Part shown: piece by piece, positions 1 to 9,602 of the stretch
Layout: the number at the start of each line of letters is the position of its first letter
Numbering within the stretch: position 1 is the stretch's first letter
NCBI GenBank assembly: GCA_022453515.1
Contig: JAJNNY010000006.1
Coordinates: 744,001 to 808,000 of the forward strand
Direction: 5' to 3'
Length of the DNA stretch: 64,000 nt
From: Astrocystis sublimbata
Taxonomy: Eukaryota; Ascomycota; Sordariomycetes; Xylariales; Xylariaceae
Notes under the pieces: model-generated
What the model was told of the DNA's origin: nothing
Databases searched by the model: none
What the model saw: only the letters and a program-made list of their open reading frames with translations
Program-made: the position numbers and the translations under genes

Positions 1-31
1 TCGGAGCAGTACCGATGCTGGTTATGCTTAC

Positions 32-425
32 CAGTAGACGCTGGCAATGATGTGGTTCATCCGGAAGGCCGTGTGGTAGTGGTCATTCTGCTTCCATATC
101 TTGCGTCGCGACCATACGCCATCGTCGGGGCTGTGGAGCGTGTAGTAGAAAGAGACGACTACCGACAGCAGCCAGGTGACGAGGGTCAAGATCTTGTAGG
201 TGAGGACAGAGGTCTTGGTGTGGGATTCGCGCTTGGCGAAGGGATTGACTACAGCAGTTGGGCAGACCAACGGTTAGCAGGGCCAATGCATTGATCGTTT
301 GTTTACTTCCCAGCTTCTAGCTCCCACCAATTGCCGCATCGTAGCATCGGAAAGCGTCGAGGGCGAGAGAGAGAAAGAGACAGAGAGAGGGCAAGACTCG
401 ACTTACTTCGGTTGACACGGTCCAT
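32..425 (-). CDS. DUF1774 fungal membrane protein, 5' part only
   Basis: This is the N-terminal part of a gene that runs off the left edge. Exon 1 is 425-407 and exon 2 is 248-32. The intron 406-249 has a GTAAGT donor, a GCTAAC branch site and a CTGTAG acceptor. Another GTAAGC donor at 31-30 shows that coding continues outside the window. The protein begins MDRVNRINPFAKRES and has one strongly hydrophobic stretch (YKILTLVTWLLSVVVSFYYT), then a polar region with RRKIWKQN. This order is typical of the fungal DUF1774 multi-span membrane proteins, whose function is unknown; the family call is from memory of its N-terminal pattern. The start is the first ATG in frame and gives a clean phase-1 splice through INPF. 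Confidence 0.75.
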
Positions 426-3400
426 GATGTCTAACAACAACAGCAGTGGTGCTGTGACTGATTACCTGGTGGTAGGATTCAAACACCGGCGAACAAGACA
501 GGAGGTCGGATCAACTGAAAAGGTGCGGGAGAAGAAGAGGCAGATGGGAGCGGTGGCATAATAAAGGACCAACAAAGCCTGCGGGATAAGTGCTGCGAGA
601 TTAGCGGTCGTACGTGTGTTTCATTGCTAAGATGACGACAGTGGATGGCGGACCTGGCGGTGATAGGCAGACACTGCAGCTGGATGCCCGCAGCACATCA
701 ATCAGGCAGCACATTGCAGCTAACCTCCCCCTCGCTCCCGCTGGGCACCTCGAATGTGATTGGCTCGTTGCGCCCGGGAGTAGTATGCGGGGAAGCTGCT
801 AGGAGGATGTGACGTCGGTTTGGGTGGGTACCTAGGTACATCTATTCTAAGGTTGGTGGCATTCGACCTGGAACAAATTCCCCTCCTACCAATGCCTACT
901 ACTATGGTAGATATTTTTAGATATTTTCATACCTCTTTGAAGCAATTTCGACATCGTTACATGGATTCGGGGGCTCGTTAATAGTAGCCTGTAGGTAGCA
1001 ACACACAGCTCATCAGATCACGGCACCCAAGCCACAGTCCACTTCAAAATATGAGATGTATTAGGCCAGCTCTTCTCGGCTCTATCCCTCCAGAGGGGTT
1101 CTAGAAAGGTCCGTGCGCAATGAACCACGTCCTCGGGGATTCAATTCTCCCAGCCATTCTAGTTATCAGATCCTGTCCTGCCCGCCGCTGTCTGGAGGTC
1201 TGGGCGCAGATACGATCGATCGGCGCACCAAAACGAAAAACGGCTGGTTTGGCCGCTTTGTGAGGGATTGGTTAATTCCAATACGGTCTAACACCAGTTG
1301 GATGGTCTTTTATTGTCACGGATCTGACTACCTACTCAACCCAATCCAATCTGCTTGTCTCGTCAATCTCCTCGCGTCTCAGGAGCAACCCGCAAGCGGA
1401 ATTGCAGAAGAACAATCGAAACATTCCCATGTCTTGCAGTCGGCCATCGAGCAATAGTCTTCCAGCCGCCCAGCCCAGGAGGCCTCCAATTCGATGCTGG
1501 CGAGCTGCGTCATTCTCACGAACGGCTGTTGAGGAGCGCCACGACCAACGTGATTCGATGGTGATCAGCTGAGGGTGAACCCGATTGAGACCCAGAGACC
1601 GTCACGAGCGCACACTTGGCGCATTGACGCCAGAGACTTGCCGCCCGAACGAGTCGCGATTGAGGCTACTGATTCGCTACCGTGGAGGGGAGCTATTGCT
1701 CCGCGGACACGCCAAGACACTGCTCGACATTCGGCCTGCATAGTCCTGTTTGCCTGTAACAGTCAAATTACCTGTCTGGGTATGCCATGTTCGCGCTACG
1801 TTTAATATCGTAGCGTAATTACGTAGGTACGTGTTTATCTCGCAATACATACATCCTACTCGATGTCTCTCGCGAGCCTCGCGAGCCTCGGTTCTACATG
1901 ATGTTTCTCGGAAACCTCCGAACCATAGTCGAAGCGGTAATTATAAGACGAGCTACGCCAGGAACAACAAAGAGATAATATGAAACGGCGCCCCTAACGG
2001 TGAGCGAAACCCGAATTGTTAATCGGCTTTGTGCCAGACAGCCCAACGTCTGCCCTGCGAGATGCCTTGGAACTGCCTTGTAATCATCAGGCTCGTCAGG
2101 GCAATGTCCTGCTTGCTATTGACCGATTTGATGCAGTCAGCTTGAAGATACCCCGCAAAAAGCGCCGTTGCTCACACCACCATCACCATGCCATTTCATT
2201 GTTAGTGCTACAAGCATTACCCCCAATTTTGCCAATTGAAAGAAAGGCAGATCGTCCGAGATCGTCCTGCACCATGGCGTTAGCGCGTCGCCTTTCAGTC
2301 TGACGAGGCCGTTCGTTGGTTTTGCCATTTCCTTCCTCTATTACCATTGTGGGTGCCAAACAAGATGGGAGGCAGAAAAGCGCCAGCTTTAAACTTTTTG
2401 AATTGAGATTTGTGATTGCGCAGAGCAACATATCGTGCGATCTTCTCCATGACATGAAACAGTTGATGCTCTGTGAAACTCTTCGTAGGGCCCGATTTCC
2501 CAACATGTACTATCATCCGGTCCAATACACTTTCTGATACTTCACTTATCGACTGTCAGTTCCAACGATTATTAGTGGGACACGCTGACATGAATTAAAT
2601 GATCGCATACCTTCGTGCTCATCGAGTGGAAGGTAGACGCTGGCACGGTTCATAAGTTCGAGCTCCGCCCTCGAACGTCTGCCTGGTGGCTTGGAGGTTG
2701 CCTCGTTGCCTTGCTGCCCTTCCTCGGCCCTGACAAAGCAAGCCGGGTGTTGTCGCCGGATCGATTGTACTGCCCGGACCTGCTTGATAGCGACCTGTGG
2801 AGGTGCGTCAAGCAGGCAGTCCATAGACACCCTATAACAATGACTTCCACGACTCGATCCGGTATGACTCGTCCTGCTTGACCGAGACTTCTGGAGACAA
2901 AGCTCTGCTGGAGAGTCTGGACTTTGAGCCTTGCGGTCTGCCAGTTGTGCTTGCGACGCTGCCGACTGGTTGTCAACCCTGTCATCGATCCACCTGCCAA
3001 CCGCACGCAGGTTGTCGTCCATATAGGGTGGCATGATAGAGAATATTCGAGCAGAAGGACGTACTAGAGAGGTTAATTGCCCTTTTTATTGCCCTGCGAA
3101 CCCGTCTTGGTCAGATGGGACATCCTTTAATCATATATGCGAGCAAACAACATATCCTTGTCAGCACCATGGACCCCCAAGTACCATATCTATTGCTGCC
3201 CAACGGATCATCGGAACCCGCACACTGACCGGCCGAACACATCGCAGGTCAGTAGAGCCATTGCGCCACTGGCACTGCCTCCATGTGCTATTTTCCGTGG
3301 AAATTGCCGTACATGAGCGAGCACCTTGGAATTTCCACTTAGATTTTGTCTATCTACCTCGATTCGATGCCCACCATACCGGCTGCCTTTTCGCTCTCAA

Positions 3401-3669
3401 GTGTCGAAATCATGGATGCGATTATATGCGACAGATTGGTACTGGTACTGCCACTCTTAAGACTGGAGAAGCCCCTGTCAACCCAGAATGCCTAATTCAG
3501 AATGCCCTTCAAATGGCCTCACTTCAACTAAGCTGTCTCAAGGCCCAGTATATAATGCTCGGCTTGGACTATAGCGCAGTGCTGCACAGCATCCTTCGTC
3601 CTGTATCGGCCATCCTTCGAAAACAAGCAGCGGACTCATCTCTAGCTCGGCGAAATATCGTCGATCTCA
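426..3669. other. Long intergenic region, no supported gene
   Basis: About 3.2 kb. Several open frames of 60-230 codons exist on both strands, but none shows a domain, splice-linked continuation or coding-like composition that I recognise. Small-scale features are an AT-rich patch near 900-960, a direct repeat of GCGAGCCTC near 1871-1890 and TACCTAGGTA-type motifs near 826-842. It presumably holds the promoter of the DUF1774 gene at its left end and that of the Clr5 gene at its right end. Confidence 0.5.
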
Positions 3670-5105
3670 ATGCCCTTCTCGAGTGCCGGCATACCGAGGA
3701 TGGATCGGCTACTCTGCCCCCATGGTGACGGCGGAGGTTCGGACGAAGAGATAGAGGTCGCATCACCATCCACTGAATCCGGCAGAGGGAAGATCAAATG
3801 GGATAAGTTCAAAACACTTATACACAGATACTACATGGAGGAAGGAAAACCCCTCAAGTTCGTAATGGACATAATGAAGAACAAGTGCGGTTTAGTAGCA
3901 ACGTAAGTACCCTGTTCCACTGCGTAGTTTAAGATGCATTACCCGGAGCTGACTGATACCCAACAAGCAACAAGCAATGGTATGTATATGCAATAAGAGC
4001 AATATTCTGCCTAGTACCCTGTCATGGTTGCAGTCAATGCTGACGAGTCTGCAGTATGTCACACCCCGAACCTTTATGTGCATGTTGCACAGCTAACTGT
4101 CAGGATGCAGGGAGGTATCAACTTGGACAGAAATGGGGATTTAAGAAATACAATCAGCCGAACAAGCAGCATCTGCCTGTCCGCAAGCGCAACATGTGCT
4201 CTAGGTCTCGATCTCGGTCTCAAAGCAACCTGAGGGACGAATACGAGGATAAGCTCATGGAATCTCCCAACGCGCCAGTAGTACCAAGCCGAGGCATAGA
4301 GTCTCTCCGCCCCTTGCTCTGTGAATTATTCACCAATCAGTGGTGGGACGAGAAGAGCCTGAGAGATCTCAAGAGCGCCAAACCCAGCAACGTCTCGAGT
4401 TGTCTACGCCTCTGCTTCCAATGGTGTCAAGAACAGATCCGCATCGACGACGCAAGATTTCCCGCTCCTTATGGAAGGGGAACAGATGACGAAGTGGGCA
4501 TCCCAGTGGACAACGAATACGGATGTGAGGTACAGATCTTCATCTATCTCCTGCATCGCTACATCGGCTCTCAAGCACTAGCAGAACCCGGCAGCTGGGA
4601 CGTCTTGGCCAGGCACACCGTCAAGACGTGTCCGATCAAGATGCTTTGCACGATGAGCTCCCTGGTCGTAGTGGTCGCCAACAGCGCAACAAAGGCAGCA
4701 TCAGACCAGAGCCTGGAACAGCTCTGGCCGACAGCCCCTCCAACACCGTCGCAGGATGATTTTGACGACCTTTTCGATGTAGCGAGGCGCGGCATGGACG
4801 CGGTAGATCGCCACGACTGGGGAGACGCGAAACTGGTCGCTGAGTTCTGCGACGAGTTCCAGAGCATTATCGTGCATTATGCTGACTACGGCAACGCTGT
4901 CAGGTTTGCTGCTCGCGAGTACATGAAACTAAATGGACCTGCTCAGGGTGTTCGCGAGGACTCGGGTCATAAGGAGGGTGCCCTTGCTGAGCCCTGTCTT
5001 GTCGGAATTGAGGACCCTGTCTTCCACATTGATGATATGGATATGACTGGATCAGATGAGAGGGGGATTGTCGCATACGAGAACTACCCATTTTGGACCA
5101 CTTGA
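3670..5105 (+). CDS. Clr5-domain protein (putative DNA-binding)
   Basis: An N-terminal Clr5 domain (about residues 43-95) is visible as KWDKFKTLIHRYYMEEGKPL, then MDIMKNKCGLVAT and QKWGFKKY. In fission yeast Clr5 acts in silencing; most filamentous-fungal members are uncharacterised. My best model has exons 3670-3902, a 12-nt microexon 3968-3979 and 4115-5105, giving 411 aa. The microexon supplies residues NKQ and part of W, restoring the domain to its usual length. Donors are GTAAGT and GTATGT, and a GCTAAC branch lies at 4092-4097. The last acceptor is the third AG after that branch, so the junction is uncertain. An RS-dipeptide tract (SRSRSRSQS) follows the domain; the remaining 300 residues match nothing I know. 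The start could also be the ATG at 3700. Confidence 0.72.
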
Positions 5106-6663
5106 CCCACGACGAGCGATCGAAGTCCCATACACTGGAACCTCGTTTCTGGGGAGGCGTGATACGTTCATGTCTTACTTATAATGCATGCGAGCCAGGT
5201 GGACAAGCAAATACACTGATGCGGCAATGTTGCCAGCCTTACGAAAGAAAGAAAGCACGGGAACATACACCGAGCATATTGCAGTTTTTCGATCTTCATA
5301 TCATTGACAAATCATCAAACGAACTATCGCGTCTTGTGCTGGAACTTATTGTGTTTCATTATCCTTTCGCCGGGGAGAACTGCTCATAGATCTACAATGA
5401 ATGGCGACCAAACTCAATGTCCAGTGTGATTCAGCATAGTCTCAAGCTGTGCCGTACGCTTGTTCACGTGTGTATGGCCTTGTGGCGGTGTGGCCGCGCC
5501 CCTTGAGCTAGCTGCTAGGTAGGTACTTAGTAGTGTTCAGGGTACTGTGTCCCAAGTTGCCGCGAGTACCTGTCTTGCCAGATTCTCCAAGCAGACGAGG
5601 TAACATCGTTCGATAACGATAGACAAGGGTCCGGTCCATCTCGGCAATGGATTGACCGAGTCGTTGATGCGTCAGTGGCTCAAAAAGTAGCTGTATGCAT
5701 ACAGCCAGAAAGGGGAGTGGTAAGACGATGATATTAGCAAGGCGCCCCTCGGCGTGTACGTGTTGGGCACAGTAAGCGCGGTAGGTAAGAAGATTCCACT
5801 CATTATGTTGCACTCTGCTTCTTGTCCGGATCAGATACCCGCAAATTAGCAAGTTGGACTGTGAGGTAGGCGTCCTGCCACAAGACGAGCGAGTTTTGAG
5901 TTCAGTTCGTCATTGTGGCACTCATAAAGAGTGGTTAGAAGCAGCCGTTTCTTTTTCTTTGTGCCTGGGCTAAGCGATTTGGCGGCGCTGGGCTGCTAAC
6001 ACTCAGGATAAAGAGGCAGCGCGGTGTCGGGTGAGGCCAAGTTCCGGCTTACCAGTTCCGATAAACGGTTAGTCTCGGACGGCCCCGATGGTTACTTACG
6101 TACCCCCATCAAACGGGAAATGCTGCATTGTGATCCCAGCTTGGCCTCAGAACGTCGCTCAAATACTGCTGTCAAGTAACATCTCTTGCCATGTGACTAA
6201 CGATTTATCCAACGAATTCCAAGAGCAAACTGAGCAGGTGGTTTCGTGGTATGCCGCCAGATCACTCCCATCCCATCTGCTCCAGCGGTATCGGAACAGC
6301 GACGGCCTAGTGCGTGTACCGTACTGTTGCCAGTTCGGATGGAAAAAGCGGGGCAGCGTCCAGAGCTGGATGTACCGACCTAGAGGTAGGTAACCTGGAC
6401 TTTTGGGCAAAGCACCAGTTTGTAGATGCATACCTAGCATGTACCCTCCCTACCTACCATGCGTCTGTCTGACTGCGCCTGGTCCCATGCAAACGATGGA
6501 CACCGCCAGTCGTTCCCACCCCACCTCGACCGGTAGGCGCCATCCATCTTCTTCGAGATTGATGCGGTAACAACCCATTTGAACACCCAAAGCCTCATCG
6601 TCCAAACTGCCACAGACTGGAAGCATTACCTACAGCCGACTAGATACCCTTCGTCAATTCACC
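5106..6663. other. Intergenic region upstream of cysteine dioxygenase
   Basis: About 1.5 kb without a supportable gene. It carries TAGGTAGGTA-type motifs near 5516-5530 and 6383-6392 and a C/T-rich, probably transcribed, leader just before the ATG at 6664. Confidence 0.5.
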
Positions 6664-7386
6664 ATGAACCCATTTGAGAAGCTCGTAGTTGATATCAGAA
6701 AGGCGCTAGGGCCGTCTTCGGGTCTGGACTCAGACGATGTTGATGTTGAAGATCTGACGCACTTGATGGAACGATACGTATCAAATCCCAAAGAGTGGTC
6801 GCCGTATGCCCTGTCAAATGACAACATGGGCTACACTCGGAATCTCGTAGATGAAGGAAACGGCAAAGCGAACCTGGTAAGACGGAAGCGCCCCCCGCAA
6901 CATCATGGCATCAGCATACTGACGTCGTATTTTGAGCAGTTGATACTCGTTTGGACCCCTGGGAAGAGCAGCCCGATCCACGACCATGGCAATGCGCACT
7001 GCGTGATGCGGATCCTCCATGGCGACCTCGTCGAGACTCGATACGATTTCCCGGATGGTGACGAGGAGAAGCCAATGGAGATCAGGTCGGAACAAGTACT
7101 TAAAGAAGGCACGGTGGCGTATATGGCCGACGAATTAGGCCTGCATCGTGTGTCTAACGGCGGCAGCGACTATGCTGTGTCCCTGCATCGTAGGTCCTCT
7201 GTTGAAGCATCCACTGGTGTGCTGTTGCGCCACTTGGCTCATCTCTTAATAGTGTACACACCACCGAATGTCGCAAGATGGGGCTGCAATGTCTTCAACC
7301 CCAGCACAGGGAACAAGACGCATCTGTCCAAGTGCAAGAACTACTCCGTGTATGGACAACGGGTGGATGAGCAAAACTTGAAGTAG
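6664..7386 (+). CDS. Cysteine dioxygenase (CDO)
   Basis: It oxidises L-cysteine to cysteine sulfinate with non-haem iron and O2, the first step of cysteine catabolism to taurine and sulfate, in the cytosol. Exons are 6664-6876, 6940-7189 and 7253-7386, giving 198 aa, the usual CDO length of about 200. The cupin core is clear. Two iron ligands lie in SPIHDHGNAHC, whose final Cys is the partner of the Cys-Tyr cofactor. The third His is in GLHRVSN. The cofactor Tyr is in SLHLYTPP, a motif that exists only after splicing of intron 2. Both introns are 63 nt (GTAAGA...GAGCAG and GTAGGT...AATAG) and contain no in-frame stop, so the unspliced sequence reads as one 240-codon frame. The unspliced frame would be wrong inside the fold. 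Confidence 0.93.
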   Translation: MNPFEKLVVDIRKALGPSSGLDSDDVDVEDLTHLMERYVSNPKEWSPYALSNDNMGYTRNLVDEGNGKANLVRRKRPPQHHGISILTSYFEQLILVWTPGKSSPIHDHGNAHCVMRILHGDLVETRYDFPDGDEEKPMEIRSEQVLKEGTVAYMADELGLHRVSNGGSDYAVSLHRRSSVEASTGVLLRHLAHLLIVYTPPNVARWGCNVFNPSTGNKTHLSKCKNYSVYGQRVDEQNLK

Positions 7387-8566
7387 TAGTGATTGACTGG
7401 GTGCAAATGTTTGGAAACTTGAATCAATATTAGCAATAGTAATAGCGAGCATCTGGTATTTGGACCGATTTCTGAGCGGACGATGTGGGCCCTAGTTAGG
7501 CATCGAGGATAGCTCCTTGGAAAGTTCGTTGGAAACTGCGGTGCGTCGTTGCTCAAGTCTGTGTCGATGAGTTGCTGGGTATTGGGATCATAGAGAAATC
7601 CATGGGTACGCTGGACGTGTCACAGTTGGTGGCGGTCTCAATACGATTCCGCTTTTCTTCGATCAAACATGATCAGAGCCCTTGAGTGTGTCTGCCGAAC
7701 AGTCAACTTTTCTTGACAAGCAAGAAGTGACGTTGGAAAAGAAAAGGAGCGATGCTTGAGCCTCATGTCGAAACATTATGCCATTGGCAATGGCTCTGAA
7801 TCAAGTCTAGCCTGGATTGCGCAATGGCGAGTTGCCGCTAATCGTGTGTCGGATATGCGATGGCGTGATGGCGAGATGCGCCCCTCGAATGGCTCCCGCT
7901 GCTATGGCCCGGCTATGGGCACTGAAGTTAGGCGTGCTGAACCTGGAGCACTGGCCGCGAGAGCCACAGCGAAGGTCCGACAGCCGCACCGATAGCCGCC
8001 AAGCGGGCGCTGCAAGTACCTATTAGCACCCAACGGCCCGCGGGCCAGAGCCTGTCATGCCTGTGGTCCAGCTCGGTGATCCAAACCTCAGAACGAATCA
8101 CTACACTACACCTGTTAATTATTTCCTCCGTGGTCTACCTAGCACTCCTTAGGTAAGTATATGTCTAGGGACATACTTCTAGTATTGGTTCGCTCGAGCG
8201 TCTGAAAGGGTCATAGGACTTGGACGAAAATTGTCTCTCGAGGTCATAATTTCGTGTGCGCTCGGGAGTGCCTGGTTAGAAAACCGTCAGATCATCACTT
8301 GGAAGAAATGGGATTAAGACCAAAGGCATATATATATATATTCAACGGCTGACGGCTGACGGCATCCTAAAATGCCTCCTTTGAACTACGTGTATCATAC
8401 GTCCATCAACTAATGGTCCTCACGGTTGGTCACTCAAACCATAAATGTTCCTAGGTACCAAAGGTACTCACTCTCCTAGCCTGAGGCAGACGGTGGTCTA
8501 ACCCTTCTGCCTCCCGGCCTGCTCCCACCCCAGGTGCCCAGTGTATGAAACCGGGGAACCGGGCAT
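7387..8566. other. Intergenic region
   Basis: About 1.2 kb between the dioxygenase and the inverted-repeat element. It contains a short (TA)n run near 8327-8340 followed by GGCTGACGGCTGACGG, and CCTAGGTACC motifs near 8450. No supportable gene is visible. Confidence 0.5.
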
Positions 8567-8807
8567 GCAATACGAAAATTAGTTGACCCCGGCGTAGAAT
8601 CAATGCCGCAGCGGTGGCAGGACGTCAAACAGGCAAAAGGGCAGCAAATCAAGTACTAGGCACTAGGCAGAGTATTCAGAGTAGAATCTACGGCTTTAAA
8701 AACACCAAAAACGGGCTCTACGGCTTCAAAATAGCTATTTGAAGGTCTTATTGACTAGCAAAGTAGGTGGGCGTGGGTGTGGGAGGGTCAACTAATTTTC
8801 GTATTGC
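8567..8807. repeat. Inverted repeat with 23-bp perfect arms
   Basis: The 23 bases at 8567-8589 (GCAATACG...GACCC) recur as an exact reverse complement at 8785-8807. They enclose about 195 bp. Outside the perfect arms, the flanks AACCGGGCAT and GGGCCGGGTT extend the symmetry imperfectly. The interior has two near-identical copies of GGCTCTACGGCTTCAAAA (around 8687-8731) and no coding frame. The structure resembles a short non-autonomous element or a large cruciform-capable repeat. It lies directly beside a second inverted repeat. Confidence 0.8.
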
Positions 8808-8817
8808 GGGCCGGGTT

Positions 8818-9247
8818 CAGGCCTGTCGAGCATACAGATAAACTGACAATTGCCCCCCCTCTGGTAACCTGACAATTGCTCTATTTTTCTCCACCTTTTC
8901 CCGTGATCAAAGTGTAGCCAAAAATCTATGGCACACCTTGCTATATAAAACTACTCCTTATATTCTCAATATATACATACTAGAGACCCAAACACTAGAT
9001 CTAACCCAAACCCTAACTACTAACCCGAACCCTAACCACTAACCCTAACCTACTAACCCTAACCCTACTCGATGTACGGGTGTAAAGAGAGCGTGGTTTA
9101 AAAGCTTTGTATGCTGTTTCTACTGGTGTGGGTGTGCTGTAGGTATGCTGTTTCTATTGGGCTACGCGGAGGTGTGTGGAGAAGGTGCACGGAATTGTCA
9201 GGTTACCGGGGGGGGCAATTGTCAGTTTGTCTGATTGCTCAGGCCTG
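8818..9247. repeat. Larger inverted repeat enclosing telomere-like repeats
   Basis: The left arm 8818-8877 and right arm 9193-9247 are imperfect reverse complements. Shared blocks are CAGGCCTG at both outer ends, AAACTGACAATTG, a C7-9/G7-9 run, and GGTAACCTGACAATT. The loop of about 315 bp carries a TATATAAAA box at 8942-8950, an AT-rich stretch and a CCCTAA-type tract at 9001-9068. No transposase or other frame is present. It could be a MITE-like element, a remnant of a telomere-capture or break-repair event, or a duplicated subtelomeric end. The sequence alone does not decide. Confidence 0.8.
9001..9068 (+). repeat. Interstitial telomere-like tract, (CCCTAA)n degenerate
   Basis: About eight units of the CCCTAAC/CTAACC type, some with CTA or CCA inserted between them (for example AACCCTAACC, ACTAACCC). 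This is the C-strand of the TTAGGG telomere repeat used by most filamentous fungi. The tract sits far from either window edge and lies inside the inverted repeat 8818-9247. It is about 530 bp upstream of the Rad5-like gene. Confidence 0.85.
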
Positions 9248-9602
9248 TCCCAGCAGTCTGGCTCAGAAGCCCAGGAAAGTACGTCATACGCGTTCATCAC
9301 GTGATTGGTACAAATCGCGGAAAGTGCAACGGAAGACTGAAACGCGTCAAGAAATCTGAAGGCATAGGAAGGTGCCAAGTAGGTAGGTTTTACAATTGCC
9401 AAAAGATTGGGTTGGTGCTCCTATGCTGCCCATTGCCATCCGTAGGTCCTGCAGCCAAGATTACCTACCACAAACCCTCCGCAACTTGGCCATCCACACC
9501 GATGCTCCAGATACTGGGCACTTAGGAGCATTCGACAGATTACGCGCCAAACAGGACGTGTCTCAGTTGCTAGTAACCCGTCGCGTGTAACTGTCGGTGA
9601 CA

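Noticed and set aside
2546..3034. 162-codon minus-strand frame
   Set aside because: Composition and sequence are unremarkable and no splice-linked continuation fits; a 76-codon frame at 2295-2525 (KSFTEHQLFHVMEK) is likewise unplaceable.
3033..3728. 231-codon plus-strand frame upstream of the Clr5 gene
   Set aside because: No domain or coding-like pattern; it overlaps the Clr5 start in another frame and is probably a chance frame in the leader.
8560..9250. Chromosome end or telomere assembly edge
   Set aside because: Single-copy genes continue on both sides, so the telomere-like tract is internal.
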